Assembly (NCBI GenBank): GCA_035578175.1
Contig: JAQMRL010000001.1
Location: 431,967,545 to 432,031,544 of the forward strand
Source: Catonia carolina
Taxonomy: Eukaryota > Arthropoda > Insecta > Hemiptera > Achilidae
Length of the DNA stretch: 64,000 nt
Direction: 5' to 3'
Positions within the stretch are counted from its first letter, which is position 1, and the number at the start of each line of letters is the position of its first letter. Shown here one piece after another: positions 24,581 through 35,717 of the stretch. The notes beneath the pieces were generated by a model. The model was not told where the DNA came from. It did no database searches and was given only the letters and a program-made list of their open reading frames with translations. The translations under genes and the position numbers were made by a program.

Positions 24581-25501
24581 TATTAATTTATCTAAAAATT
24601 TAAGTTTTGATATGTTTTTACAAAGTGTATTCGCATTAGACTTCTATGTAAAGTCTATGGGATTCCGTACAAAATTTGTATAAATACGTTTGGTTTCCAA
24701 AAATATTTTGTCAAAATTGCAACTTCCTGACCCAACACTTTTTATTTTATTTTTAATACCGAGCTGGCCCTAATGAAAACGAATTAAGCAGAAATAAAAA
24801 CACAATATCGAAAATTAAATTCCACCGGTTTATTTTTAGAATCCGTTTTAATTGCATACGTGAGTGTTAGATTCTATTATATTTTGTAAACAAATTATTG
24901 TTGGAGAAACAGTATTAAACTCAGGTCTGTAAATCCTCTTTCCCTCTTTTTGTTTTATTTTTTATCTTTTTGTTAGACGTGGACAGCGTTTTAATACAAA
25001 AAGCTGACAAATAAAAAAGACAACAGTAGAGCTAGTTCAGTGTTAAGCATCGTGCTCTCATTAGGCAAAGATGTGAAGCCTAAAAACAAATATTACATAG
25101 TGCTGTTAGTTAATCCCAGATGACAATTATTAGGAAACATTGTTTTTATACGACCAAAATGTAAAGGGTTATGTTTGTTTACATAAACGAAAGGATACGT
25201 TATTAGAATAAAACAACCTTATCACTTTGTACAAAGAAACTCAAAAATATATACGTCTACTAATTTATTAAATAATTCTAACTTGTGAAAATAAAAAATT
25301 ACTTTACCATTTTTCCACGTCAGTTTTTTTCCTCGTTGTATTATGTCTCATAATATATGTTTAATAGGATGACGGTTTTTTACCCTGTTCGGTCTCTACT
25401 CCCACTAGACTGATTCGGGTCAGTCTTCTTTGTGTTTTTTATGAAGTTCTCCACGTACAGATTTGCCATGATGCATTGTTGTTGTTTTAAAATTTCCGAT
25501 T
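24581..25501. other. AT-rich spacer
   Basis: Nothing recognised. Confidence 0.4.
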
Positions 25502-25864
25502 AACTTAAGAGAACTTACCTCTAGACCAACCCACCGGGTTGGTCTAGAGGTAAAGTCGTCGCCAAAATCAGCTGTTTAATAGCTGATTTTCGGAGACGAA
25601 GGTTCCTGGTTCAAATCCTAGTAAAGGTAATTACTTTTATACGGATTTGAATACTAGACAGTGGTAACCGGTGTACTTTGATGGTTGGGGTTTAATTAAC
25701 CATACTTTCTCAGGAATGGTCGGCCTGGGTCTGTACAAGACTACACCTCATTGACACGTCATACACATCATCCTCATATCATTGGGTCATGGGGTTGCTT
25801 ATTGTTCTAAACTGAACAGATTGCAACGTACACAAATTAGGAATAAAAAAAAAACTTAAGAGAA
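25502..25864 (+). mobile_element. SINE-B, complete, with fold-back head and 12-bp target duplication
   Basis: AACTTAAGAGAA flanks the element at 25502-25513 and 25853-25864. The tRNA-like head is GGGTTGGTCTAGAGGTAAAG (A box) with B box GGTTCAAATCC; the body matches 9190-9431 and the end is poly-A. The first ~19 bases inside the target duplication (25514-25532) are the reverse complement of the adjacent head, an 18-bp perfect inverted repeat. A second small palindrome (AAAATCAGCTG/CAGCTGATTTT-like) lies between the A and B boxes. Confidence 0.85.
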
Positions 25865-27000
25865 AGTAAAGTTAAAGTTATTTTATGAGTCATCTTTTAA
25901 AGATTTACCGCACCGATCAGTCAGTAACTCAAAAAACGGATGATTTGATTTTTTCACTTTATTTTATTATACCTACATCTGTTCAGTTTTGCACAAGCAG
26001 TAAATATATTTGCAACTTATTTTCCATTGCTTTACCGGCTTTGAGGAGACTACCACTCATAAGTGACACTCAAGTAACATCCTCGTTAGCAACAGTCGCC
26101 GCTTTTGAGGAAAATACCACTCAGTAGCAACACGTTTAAGGCCATGTATTGATAAAATTAATTTTTTAAATTACAGATTAGTAAATATTTAACAATATTT
26201 TTAATATGTTTACTAAGAAGAAGAAAAAATAAATATATTTACTTGTAAAATTTATCCCAAATCTCTTCTCCACCTTCTGCGGAGTCGACGATTAGGGTTA
26301 CCTGGTAAATTTGGTCTGTTTAGAAGGCGAAATTGTGGGTCGTTATTGTTTTGTAATTTTTATTTAAATTGCTGGTACTTCTGTTGAATTGTTTCATTTG
26401 TACAATGAATGTTAAGATTTCTGTGAAGTGTTTAATTATTGAAAATATACAAGGGCGCGTTAACAGCTGTCAACAGGTGTTTTAATTGAAAACATTGTAA
26501 TTTAGTCAAACCTAAGGTAACTGAAAGTAGTTTAAACAAAATCAAATGCCAATCACAAATTTAACAAATACCAAATATCAATGGACAGAAAAAAATCACA
26601 CAAAATTTTATGTAAATAAAGGTTTCATCCACAACGTAAAAATAATTTTAAAAAATCATTAAATAAAAATTTAAACAAATTAAATTAAATGAGAAAAAAT
26701 AAAAAATAAAATCTGTAATTTTTAATCTCTTTGTGGCCTCCAGAAAGACTGTATCGTGCTATTTTGTGAAACGTTTTCCTTTCTGAATAAGTTATACTGT
26801 TTAGAAAACCTAAAAATCTTCAACCTTTCGCTGACCAATTCAAATTTTTGGTTTTTCTATAGATTTTTAGACATAGAAACAGAAAATTCTCCTTGCTAAA
26901 TCCAATATCTTACCGTACAATCTATAATTCCGTTCGATCTATAATTTTAAATCGGAGTAATTATTCAGGGATATACTTTGTTGGTTCGGTGACCTCATTC
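25865..27000. other. AT-rich spacer
   Basis: No coding frame or repeat recognised. Confidence 0.4.
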
Positions 27001-27362
27001 AGAATCGTCTTCTTCGACTCCCCCCTCCTAGTCTTTTACGAATAGGCACATTGCCTGTCCCAGGTTCTATCCATCTTCTTCGCGATCTACCCAACAATCA
27101 TTCTCCTTGCGAACGGTATTGTAAGGCCAGTAGCGAATATCGATCCTCTGGCATGAGGCTCACATGTTGGAACCTTCTCTCCCTATACCGTTCAATTCTC
27201 TGCCTCACAGTTACCGGTCTACTCAAATCATACCGATGTTCTCACTCTTGATGCGATCCCTAAGTGCTCCTCTCACCGATCTCAAAAAACGCATCTCAAC
27301 TTCTTCCAACTTCCTACCCTCAGATTTCCTTAGGACCCGTGTTTCACTACCGTACAACAAAA
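27001..27362 (-). mobile_element. RTE-like LINE ORF2 C-terminal fragment
   Basis: Minus translation: LYGSETRVLRKSEGRKLEEV, EMRFLRSVRGALRDRIKSEN, then (frame change) RPVTVRQRIERYRERRFQHV, SLMPEDRY, LGRSRRRWIEPG. This is the familiar tail of RTE-type LINE polyproteins (LYGSE-W-L, E-RFLR-V, GRPR-RW). It ends in a purine-rich tail, like 12735-12885. No RT core. Confidence 0.7.
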
Positions 27363-28489
27363 AAAAGCAGTGCCATTACATCATACAGCCTCAACTGTGT
27401 TTCTTTCGGGACCCTTGCTTTAAATATTTGTAGATTATCAGAATTACGTCAAAAATTAGAAGCAAAGTGCCTTTCATATTTTTACCTGATTAGTTTGTCT
27501 TATGTTTTTATCTATCTACGTTGTGATTGAAACGTTTTATAAATCTTTTATTAGTTATATTTTTGTTTTTGTTCTTAGTTTTGATGGATATTGTAACCGA
27601 CATTCCATTTTCTATAGACTTATATATTTTTTCTTTTAATATGTACACACCCGCATTTTCAGTTAATGATAAGCTTCCTTTTGATTACTTATAAAATTTT
27701 GGTTAATTATTGCAACGATTATACTTATTATTTCTTTACTCATAACATTTAATTTAATAATACACTTATATAACTAACACACATATAACACTTAACTAAT
27801 ACTTATATAACTATAACCCTGTGATATATTTATTTATTTATTTATTTCCCATTGCTTACAATAAAATATCAATACAAAATAAATGTTATTTTCCTTAATT
27901 ATACTTTGACAATCTAAAAACTAGTTATTTTAATTCGTGGTGGAGAAATTAATCCACCCAACTATGGTTTCCTATGTTCAAGGATGTTCAAGGATATGGA
28001 ACTTTTTGAGATTAGGCCCCGCGCAGCATGGGCGCAATTTAAATTAATTCTACAATACGTATTTTGCGAGGAAAACTTTATTAATTTCATTAATATAAAA
28101 TGTCTCATAATTACAAATAAATGACCAAATTTCAATCATGGTTTTTGTTACGAAAAGAGTTTCAAGTGAATTTCCTTTATGTTATCCAATCTTTTAAATA
28201 AAGGAAAGAAAAGGTGTCTTTTAAATTAAACAATTTAACAATGTCTGTATTCTAGTGGTCACAATCTTCAACTAAATTAACTCCTATTGTACAAAACGAC
28301 CGACTCAAAAGGAAATCGTTATCACATTGTGAAAGCCTTCTTCCACGCATGCTACAACTATACTACTATTTACACGTGACATCTATACTCCATCAATACA
28401 ACTGAGATATCTATTAACTTAATCTACAGTAGCCTATATCAATGCAATTTTCCAAAAAATTTTAAGTAATTGATTTGTTTTTTTTTTTT
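27363..28489. other. AT-rich spacer
   Basis: Contains a short TTTA simple repeat near 27829-27846; otherwise nothing recognised. Confidence 0.4.
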
Positions 28490-28645
28490 TGGTTGATTTT
28501 AAGACATTACCGGCTACATTGAGTTTTACCGTATTAAATTTTTAGACCACATTCGAGTATTGAACCCCGGACGATTCGGGTGAATTGTTCTGCTGTGTGC
28601 TGTGTGTTTAGCACGCTAATCACAACGCGACATAGGAGGCCTTTT
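28490..28645 (-). mobile_element. tRNA-derived SINE (SINE-C type)
   Basis: On minus: GGCCTCCTATGTCGCGTTGTG then ATTAGCGTGCTAA (A-box region) and CCGGGGTTCAATACTCG (B box), ending in poly-A (poly-T on plus at 28480-28490). The head resembles 7801-7965. Confidence 0.6.
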
Positions 28646-29136
28646 TATTTTTTCTATTATTAATCTTATCTTTAATTTTTAATCTAGCAGTGTACACTTA
28701 CACAATTTTTAAATTTTATAACTATTTGCTTTACACAGTACAGAGGATTTATTCGGAGTATTCCCTAGATTTACATATTTTTCTATGTTTTATTCTTAAT
28801 ATATTAATTTTTATGTTGAATAGTGTAGAAGAGTTACGAAATGTAATAGTAGATGTTGTTGAAGGTGTTAACTTAAAAGTTCTTACTCTACAGTTTTTGA
28901 AGTCGTAGTTTTGGTGATTGCCGTACTCAGAGTATCTTACTGATAAATTTTGAACGAGTTCATTTTAGTGTCTGAAAAACTTGTCAAAAAGTCGAAAGTA
29001 GTCAAGATATTTTTCGCTGTATCCTTTACAGAGGCCTCTTCAGATTCTGTGTAATGTTGCGTTTGAGATACATACAATGAAGCTCCATTTGCAACCCTCA
29101 GAAATTTAATTTAAAATTTTAATTAAATTTCCTTGT
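28646..29136. other. AT-rich spacer
   Basis: A 72-aa frame at 28690 is AT-composition driven; no domain recognised. Confidence 0.35.
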
Positions 29137-29473
29137 TCTTTTCTTCTTCTTCTTCTTCTTCTTCTTCTTCTTCTTCTTCTTCTTCTTCTTCTTCTTCTTC
29201 TTCTTCTTCTTCTTCCTCCTCCTCCTCCTTCTTCTTCTTCTTCTTCCTCCTCCTCCTCCTTCTTCTTCTTCTTCTTCTTCTTCTTCTTCTTCTTCTTCTT
29301 CTTCCTCCTCCTTCTTTTTTTCTCCTTCTCCTTCTCCTCCTTTTTCTCCTTCTTCTCCTCCTCCTTCGTCTTCTCTTTCTCCTTCTTCTTCTCCTCCTCC
29401 TTTTCTTCTCCTCCTCCTTCTCCTCCTCCTCCTCCTCCTCCTCCTCCTCCTCCTTCTTCTTCTTCCTCTTCAA
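29137..29473. repeat. long TTC/TCC polypyrimidine tract
   Basis: About 335 bp of nearly pure pyrimidine on the plus strand, TTC blocks alternating with TCC blocks. It produces Ser/Leu/Phe or Lys/Arg/Glu homopolymer frames on the two strands, which are not genes. Such mirror-symmetric tracts can form triplex DNA. Confidence 0.95.
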
Positions 29474-30177
29474 TGAGGATTAGCTACAATTCTGGTAAAT
29501 CCCTCTAGGAAATGCCTAATAGGCATTAGGTCTCGATAACAGGAAATTCCTGACGTTTACCTTCCAGTGGTGGAGAGGGGACAACGTTTGTGTTGCAAGC
29601 GGCTGACAAACACAGGGACCGAATATATCCCAGGATAAGGAAATTATCAAGTGCCAACGGCCTTTATAAGGGAGTGTGAGCAGGTAAAGGGTAGGGTACC
29701 CTCATGTCCTTGAAGTGGTAAACTATCTCAGAATTTGGATGAATCAATTAATCAACGGGATAAGCCAATAGGAAAGCACTTCATTTCTTAGTTTATTATA
29801 ATTCGATGGTGTAAATAACATTAATAAAGTTAGAAATAATTTACAAATTAACTGCTTCTATTTCTATATTTTTGATAAACCTAACTAATAAATTTCAAAG
29901 AACTTTGTTCTACAAAATACGAGTATATTAAATTACTTGACAATCAGTTCTTTAATAAAATATTATACTATTTATGACCAACTTTTTTAATTAGTAAGCT
30001 CTCATACCATTTTATTCAAATAAAATAGAAATAAAATAGTAGAACTCAAGCTCTACCCGGATAGATCAGGTATTCTCTGAATTAAAAAAGACATAAGTAT
30101 GCAAGGAATGTTATCTGCAGAAGATATCATTCCTTCAAGTGCACTAATTTTTTATTCATAATGTGTGTATGTTACAA
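29474..30177. other. unassigned sequence downstream of the tract
   Basis: 29474-29720 is less AT-rich, with no recognised frame or repeat partner; the rest is AT-rich. Confidence 0.35.
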
Positions 30178-30335
30178 TCGGTTCAATTTATGACCAATAA
30201 GCAACCCCATAACCCAATGGATATGTGTGTGACGTGCAAAGGAGGTGTAGTTCTGTACAGACTCAGGCTGACCATTTCTTGAGAGTATGGTTAATTACAC
30301 CCTGTACCATTGTAAAGTACAAATAATGAAAGTTA
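30178..30335 (-). mobile_element. SINE-B body fragment
   Basis: Reverse complement of the SINE-B body: AATAAGCAACCCCATAACCC, CAGACTCAGGCTGACCATT, GAGAGTATGGTTAATTACAC. No tail or head. Confidence 0.7.
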
Positions 30336-30339
30336 CGGT

Positions 30340-30770
30340 AATTCCTTATTATTGTAACTTCCAGAAATAAGGTAAAACCCATTATCTAGTGTATGGAAAA
30401 ACGCCCATTGTTAGAAGTTAGACAATAGGCCTAAGTTGTAAATATAGCCAACTGTCAATCATCTGATAAGGAGTGGTGTTCATTAGGCGAGTGTATTTCC
30501 CCTTCTGTTTGTTTTGGCCTTCCTTCCACCTGCCAACTTACAGCCAATCATCTCCTTCCTTTTGGTCTCTAGATTGGTTGAACAGTTGGTCGGAGACGGA
30601 GGCTTGTCTACCAGAGGTTTATTGATTTCGGATATCGGAGACCAAAATCAGTTCCATTGGGAATTCAGCTTGGAACAGTTGTTTAAGAAGGAGAAATTAT
30701 TTGAAGAGGTGACCAGAAGAACGAGGAGAAGAAGAAGAAAGAGAAGAGATATTTAGTTTGAGGTAAATTC
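30340..30770 (+). repeat. dispersed repeat R, copy 1
   Basis: Matches 53180-53690 in inverted orientation along most of its length (GTTGTAAATATAGCCAAC, GTTCATTAGGC, CCTTCCACCTGCCAACTTAC, GGTTGAACAGTTG, TGACCAGAAGAAC). Ends purine-rich. An 80-aa frame at 30514 is not preserved in the other copy. This copy has a TAGGCCTA where the other lacks 6 bp. Class unknown. Confidence 0.7.
30426..30433. repeat. TAGGCCTA octamer, 6-bp insertion versus paralogue
   Basis: Copy 1 of repeat R reads AGACAATAGGCCTAAGTTG; copy 2 (minus strand near 53540) reads AGACAATAGGTTG. Taking GGCCTA out of copy 1 leaves equal lengths and one mismatch. Confidence 0.75.
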
Positions 30771-31034
30771 ATTTTGTATATATTAAGGAATTTTTAAGGT
30801 TTATTTTTTAATAAAGTCGCGGGAGAAAAAGGTTGGCTACATTTAAAATAGGTTAGGGTAATTTAAAGATAATTTTGTCAGTAATTATTGCATTAAAATA
30901 TATTTAGGTGAATGCAAAGATATATGGTTTTATTTATTGAATTTTCTTGTGCTCTACTGCAAAAGCTGGTACCTAATATTTTTTTATTATCTTTTGGTAC
31001 TCCCTATTAAAGAATTTTCCCACAGGATAAGATT

Positions 31035-31215
31035 TAAGATGGTGAAACCCCAACCTTCAAAGTTCACCGATAACCTCAGTCTAGTATTCAAAATCCTAGT
31101 AAAACTATCTTTACTAACTAACATTTGAATCACGAAACTTCCGTCTCAGAAATCAGCTGTTACGCAGCTGATTCGCGGCGACGACGTTACCACTAGACCA
31201 GCCCGGTGGGTTAAC
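31035..31215 (-). mobile_element. SINE-B head fragment
   Basis: On minus: CCCACCGGGCTGGTCTAGTGG (A box), the AATCAGCTG palindrome, a degenerate B-box region, then CTAGACTGAGG and CTTTGAAGGTTGGGGTTTC of the SINE-B body, where it stops. Confidence 0.65.
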
Positions 31216-31591
31216 AAATTAAGAGACCTTTTCTGATTTTTCGAACAGCTACTCCTATTTAAGTTCCTGAGGTTATCCATCCCTCCAGAAATGTTAGTTG
31301 ATGCAGATCCAAGAATGGCCGTTAGGAGTTAAAATACTGGAAGCAAAGTTACTGCAATTTTACCACTAAAATCTGTATCGGTTCAGAAACGAGAGGCTGT
31401 TTTGTCTGGCCACATATTATTAAGTAGGTTAACCGTTATTGTTAAATATATTCGAGATAATGGAGGCGGTCAATTAATTTTTTGTTGTGACATTAATATT
31501 TTTATATTTTGTTGTAGTTTTATTGCTAAAATTGAATTAATTGAAACTAATCGTGCATTCGGTGGTTCAATGTTATATTGGTCATTTTAAT
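31216..31591. other. AT-rich spacer
   Basis: Nothing recognised. Confidence 0.35.
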
Positions 31592-31700
31592 GGTCGTCCC
31601 GTGGTGAAATAGTCAGCGCAAATGGTTTCTACCTCAGGGATCCCAGATTCGATTCTCGGTTAGATCTGTAATTTTACATCACCCGTCTTCATCTATTATC
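31592..31700 (+). mobile_element. tRNA-derived SINE head
   Basis: GGTCGTCCCGTGGTGAAATAG (A-box region) and CAGATTCGATTCTCGG (B box), followed by a body with CATCACCCGTCTTCATCTA. No tail or target duplication identified. Confidence 0.5.
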
Positions 31701-31794
31701 CTTTATCGTTTATATTTGTAGTAATTTTCAAATTTGTAGGACGTAAAACTAAAAAAAACTTATTTTTAATTTTACCTATCAAACAAAAACTAAA

Positions 31795-31960
31795 TTATTA
31801 ATTACCTTATTGTCCGATATGGAGTTATGAAACTTTGATCTATGGTTTGGCGAAAAAATCAAACAAAAACAGGGTACAGACTTTTAAAAATATTTCTACA
31901 TTTAATCATAATTATGTAGTTCCTACTGTTAACGAAACTGTATAATACTTCAGAATCTAA
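31795..31960 (+). mobile_element. decayed Jockey-like LINE fragment
   Basis: Translation PIWSYETLIYGLAKKSNKNR then VQTFKN corresponds to the PIWTYGIQLWGTA-SN----Q-FQ segment of the adjacent ORF2. Heavily mutated. Confidence 0.5.
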
Positions 31961-32308
31961 GCATAGACACAGTTTGCACGACCATTTACAAATGATACAC
32001 TCGTTTCCATTCAAAATTAATAAACGAAAATTGTCTCACCCACACCTACCACTAAGTTCACAAAAGAAAATTTAAATGATGCTGGAATATGAATCTTATA
32101 TAAAACAGAGACGAGGATTTGCCACTGGGCAATTTCCTAAATCAAGACAAACCGGATACACATTCAAAATAAAAATACTGTTAGTTGTATGAATATACAG
32201 TTGTAGTTGTTACTAAATAAAGACAAAAAATTAATAATATTATGTTCAGTTTTAAAAGAATTTTTCAAACCAATTTCCTCGTTCATAATTTTTCATCAGA
32301 ATTAAGGA

Positions 32309-33910
32309 TTGTACGTATTTGAGAAAATAGACAAAATCAAAAGTTTTAAATATCTTTGTGGCGACAACACCTGGGCAAGAACTGATGAAGAGAAAGCAAA
32401 ATTATTTGCTCAAGAACTGGAAGATCGTTTTACACCTTTCAATGATTTGGGTCATGCACATGATGAACTTATAATGCAAAGGTTTCTTTGTGAAGAAATG
32501 CAAAATAACTTGCCTCCACTTCATTTTTCATTACAAGAATTAAAACAAGGTGTTAAGAACCTTCATCCAGCGAAAGCTCCAGGCTATGATTTTATCACTG
32601 GAAATATTCTTCAAGAACTCCCTCGTAAAGGACTAGTGGTTTTATTACTAATATTTAATGCTGTTCTCCGTCTAAGTTACGTGCCATATCAGTGGAAAGT
32701 AGCTAAAATAATAATGCTTCAAAAACCTGGTAAACCTCCATCAGTATCTTCATCTTACCGCCCTATAAGTCTTCTTCCCATCCTTTCAAAATTATTCGAA
32801 AAAATGTTTCTTCTACGGTTAAGTCCTCATCTTGAAAATAATAATTTAATTCCAAACCATCAATTTGGGTTTAGAAAACAACATTCAACGATTGAACAAG
32901 TTCATCGCTTAGTTAAAGAAATCCGAAACAGTTTTGAGAATAAATTGTATTGTTCTGCCGTTTTCTTGGATGTTCAACAAGCATTTGATCGCGTATGGCA
33001 TACAGGACTTCTATACAAAATTAAAGAAAAACTCCCAGGAAATTTTTATCGTATCTTACGTTCTTATCTTACGAAAAGAATGTTCCAAGTTAAATTAAAT
33101 GATACAATTACTGATTTGAAATCAATAAAAGCTGGTGTCCCTCAAGGAAGTGTTCTTGGACCTGTTCTCTACACTATTTATACATCAGACTTACCGAATG
33201 GAAATGATGTTCTCACCGCTACATTTGCAGATGACACTGCTATTCTAGCTTCTGATGGTAACTCAGTGATTGCTTCAGAAAAATTACAACACAGTTTAAT
33301 ACAAATTGAACGCTGGTTAAGTAAATGGAAGATTAAAGTTAACGAAGGAAAATCAAATCATGTCACATTTACTTTAAAGAGGAACACATGTCCACCAGTA
33401 ACGCTTAATGGTATCCAAATTCCACAAAATGACGACGTCAAATATTTAGGGATGCATTTGGATAAAAGACTTACATGGGCTAAACACATAAGAACTAAAC
33501 GCAAACAACTCAACATTAAATTCAGCAAACATTTTTGGTTAATTGGAAATAAATCTAAACTTTCGATAGATAACAAACTATTGTTGTACAAAACGATACT
33601 AAAACCAATTTGGACGTATGGTATACAGCTTTGGGGAACTGCGTCAAATTCAAATATTGAAATTTTACAAAGATTCCAATCCAAGACCCTCAGGACAATA
33701 CTAGCTGTTCCTTGGTACGTCAACAACTTGCGAATCCATGAAGACTGTAACATCAAACCAATCAAAGAAGTGATCAGTGAATTTAGTGATAAGTACATTT
33801 CAAAATTAAACAATCATGAGAACTTCCTGGCGGTTAATCTCTTGGACAACAGTGACACATTACGTAGACTTCAAAGATTTGATCCTCTAGATTTACCTTT
33901 CAGATTCTAA
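32309..33910 (+). CDS. non-LTR retrotransposon reverse transcriptase (ORF2, N-terminally truncated)
   Basis: A 533-codon uninterrupted frame. It starts on TTG, not ATG, so the listed start is only the edge of the open frame. RT motifs in order: YRPISLLPILSKLFEK (about 150-165), FGFRKQHST (187-194), motif A FLDVQQAFDRVW with D221, motif B GVPQGSVLGP (276-285), motif C FADD (306-309). Then KYLG...DKRLTW, TYGIQLWGT and FQSKTLR, ending LQRFDPLDLPFRF. FADD and this tail place it in the Jockey/CR1-like superfamily. The N-terminal apurinic endonuclease domain is missing, so it cannot be an autonomous element, but the RT itself has no internal stop or frameshift, implying fairly recent insertion. Paralogous tails: 38130-38525 and 58200-58735. 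Confidence 0.9.
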   Translation: MYVFEKIDKIKSFKYLCGDNTWARTDEEKAKLFAQELEDRFTPFNDLGHAHDELIMQRFLCEEMQNNLPPLHFSLQELKQGVKNLHPAKAPGYDFITGNILQELPRKGLVVLLLIFNAVLRLSYVPYQWKVAKIIMLQKPGKPPSVSSSYRPISLLPILSKLFEKMFLLRLSPHLENNNLIPNHQFGFRKQHSTIEQVHRLVKEIRNSFENKLYCSAVFLDVQQAFDRVWHTGLLYKIKEKLPGNFYRILRSYLTKRMFQVKLNDTITDLKSIKAGVPQGSVLGPVLYTIYTSDLPNGNDVLTATFADDTAILASDGNSVIASEKLQHSLIQIERWLSKWKIKVNEGKSNHVTFTLKRNTCPPVTLNGIQIPQNDDVKYLGMHLDKRLTWAKHIRTKRKQLNIKFSKHFWLIGNKSKLSIDNKLLLYKTILKPIWTYGIQLWGTASNSNIEILQRFQSKTLRTILAVPWYVNNLRIHEDCNIKPIKEVISEFSDKYISKLNNHENFLAVNLLDNSDTLRRLQRFDPLDLPFRF

Positions 33911-34111
33911 AAAACACACACAAACACAAGCACTTACTCTTACACAAACATATAAAACTAAACTTGATATAACGATATTTTTAAAAATATTGCTCCCTAT
34001 ATAGGGTAAACCATTGGGTTTTTATCCTTTTATGTGAATTATTCATTTGATCAATTGTACTTATTGCTATAAAGCAGATTGTACATAAAATATTGTGTGA
34101 TAAAAAAAAAA
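32309..34111 (+). mobile_element. Jockey-superfamily LINE, 5'-truncated
   Basis: Comprises the long RT frame (to 33910), a ~190-bp 3' UTR with an ACAC-rich start, and a terminal A-run at 34102-34110. The endonuclease domain and ORF1 are absent. It is followed without spacer by a different LINE fragment. The 5' boundary is approximate; no clear target duplication found. Confidence 0.7.
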
Positions 34112-34593
34112 TCTTTGTGGCAACCCTCTACCCCAAACGGACAGAGTGAAATACCTTGAAGTGTATATTGATATTGATAAGAGATTGTCCTGGAACCAGC
34201 ATGTAACTGAAAACCGCAAAATGTTGGATCAGACACGAAATCATCTCTACTCCTTGTTATCTAGGTCTTCCAAACGCCCACGGGACTTACCGTAAAATTA
34301 CTTATTTATAAATCCTATTTAAAACCTTTTTGGATGTAAGCTGGTCAAATCTATTGTCGTGCAAAACCATCAGTCATCGCAAAAATAACACGTTTTCAGT
34401 CAAAATGTTTATATCAAATTACTGATGCACTATGTTATGTAACAAATTCTACACTACATTCTGATTTAGGAATCCCATACATCAGCGACGTTTTCCACAA
34501 AATATACAAACGTTTCATAAATAAACTGCGACATAATATTAACGCTCTAACTGCCGACTTTGACTCTTTTAACTAACCAAATAATACGGTACA
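34112..34593 (+). mobile_element. Jockey-like LINE fragment, split by an R1-like insertion
   Basis: Translation VKYLEVYIDIDKRLSWNQHV, LYSLLSRSSKRP, then KRFINKLRHNINALTADFDS. It continues after the R1-like insertion at 35152 as LKRRWSRDIF, the usual C-terminal box. So the element runs 34112-34593 plus 35152-35190. It has stops and frameshifts. Confidence 0.7.
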
Positions 34594-35151
34594 GCACCGA
34601 TGTACCGTATAAATAATATGGGCAGCGATGCTGCAGGATGAGGAGAGCTGGAAGTTGGTCGCTCAGTTTGCGGAGAGGGTGGTCGGGAGACTGCGGAGGG
34701 AGGAGACATATGGAGATCAGCGGGATCGCCCTCCCTCACAGTGAATCAATTCTGTACCGATCTCTGTAGGTAAGGTAGGCACACTGATTTCCTGAGCTGG
34801 TGATGAAAGAGATGAATGAAAGTGAGAGAGTGAGTGTTGGTCAGTGACAGCTGAAGGGGAATTAGGCTACGGTTCCCTTCCACGCCCCGCAGTCAGTATG
34901 TAAATTTTTTTTAATCCGACATTTTCTTTTAGTTTTGTATAAACTGTTCCGAGGTAGGTGGAGGGTTGTTTGCTGATGTCGGATCAAGTGATCAGGCGAC
35001 GGGTTTTTGGTTGGTAAGGCGGTTGCGGCCTCCTTGGGGCTGGACGAGGACGCCTCAATTGAGTCCAACACTACTTCCCCCATCGTGAGGGAGCGAACAT
35101 CAGATGTTCTCACCGCCTCGGATAAAAAAAAAATAATAATAATACGGTACA
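34580..35151 (+). mobile_element. R1-like LINE 3' fragment with 14-bp target duplication
   Basis: Matches 23310-23815 (GGATGAGGAGAGCTGGAAGT, GAATTAGGCTACGGTTCCCT, GCCTCAATTGAGTCCAACAC, poly-A). AATAATACGGTACA occurs on both sides (34580-34593 and 35138-35151). The element sits exactly at the break in the host LINE reading frame, confirming the insertion order. Confidence 0.82.
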
Positions 35152-35717
35152 ATGACTGAAACGACGCTGGAGCAGAGATATTTTCAGTCAAATCAAAATA
35201 AGCTGATTTATAATCGTTGAAACACTGGACACAAATCTCCTCAAAGTTTTTAAAACCATTCTTTTTGTAATACTTTTTACAGTTTTCACTTGTACTAAGT
35301 TTTGCACAGTTGTGAATTTAATAAATTAAATGTCAAAAAATATATTTGAACAGTGCCTTGATGTTGAACATGTTAAAATTACTATTCTTAGACATTCTTT
35401 AGCCCATAACACGATAGTAATAAAACTTTTTATGTATTGTTTTAAGCAGATTTCTGCGTGTAGATGTTCTGTTCTTTTTTTTCTTTCTTTTATATTACGA
35501 TGGTAAAAGGGTCAACCAACCAAACAGACGACCGAGTAGGTCATGTTGGCCAGTGTTTTAAATATAGTAAGGAACACAACAAAGTGAATTAGTATACTGT
35601 ATTTCTTAGTTTAATTAATTTATAGTTTGATTTGGTTTGCTATATTCTATGTGTGCTACTTTGTATTTTTTATTTTCTCTTGTTTGTAAACTTTAATGGT
35701 AAATAAAAACACTTCTA
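35152..35717. other. end of the split LINE, then spacer
   Basis: 35152-35190 carries the resumed LINE C-terminal box; the rest is AT-rich with nothing recognised. Confidence 0.5.

Noticed and set aside
29123..29483. 116-aa open frames on both strands (poly-Ser/Leu and poly-Lys/Arg/Glu)
   Set aside because: They are translations of the TTC/TCC simple repeat and carry no real coding signal.
33358..33813. 151-codon minus frame inside the LINE
   Set aside because: Antisense shadow of the reverse transcriptase frame.
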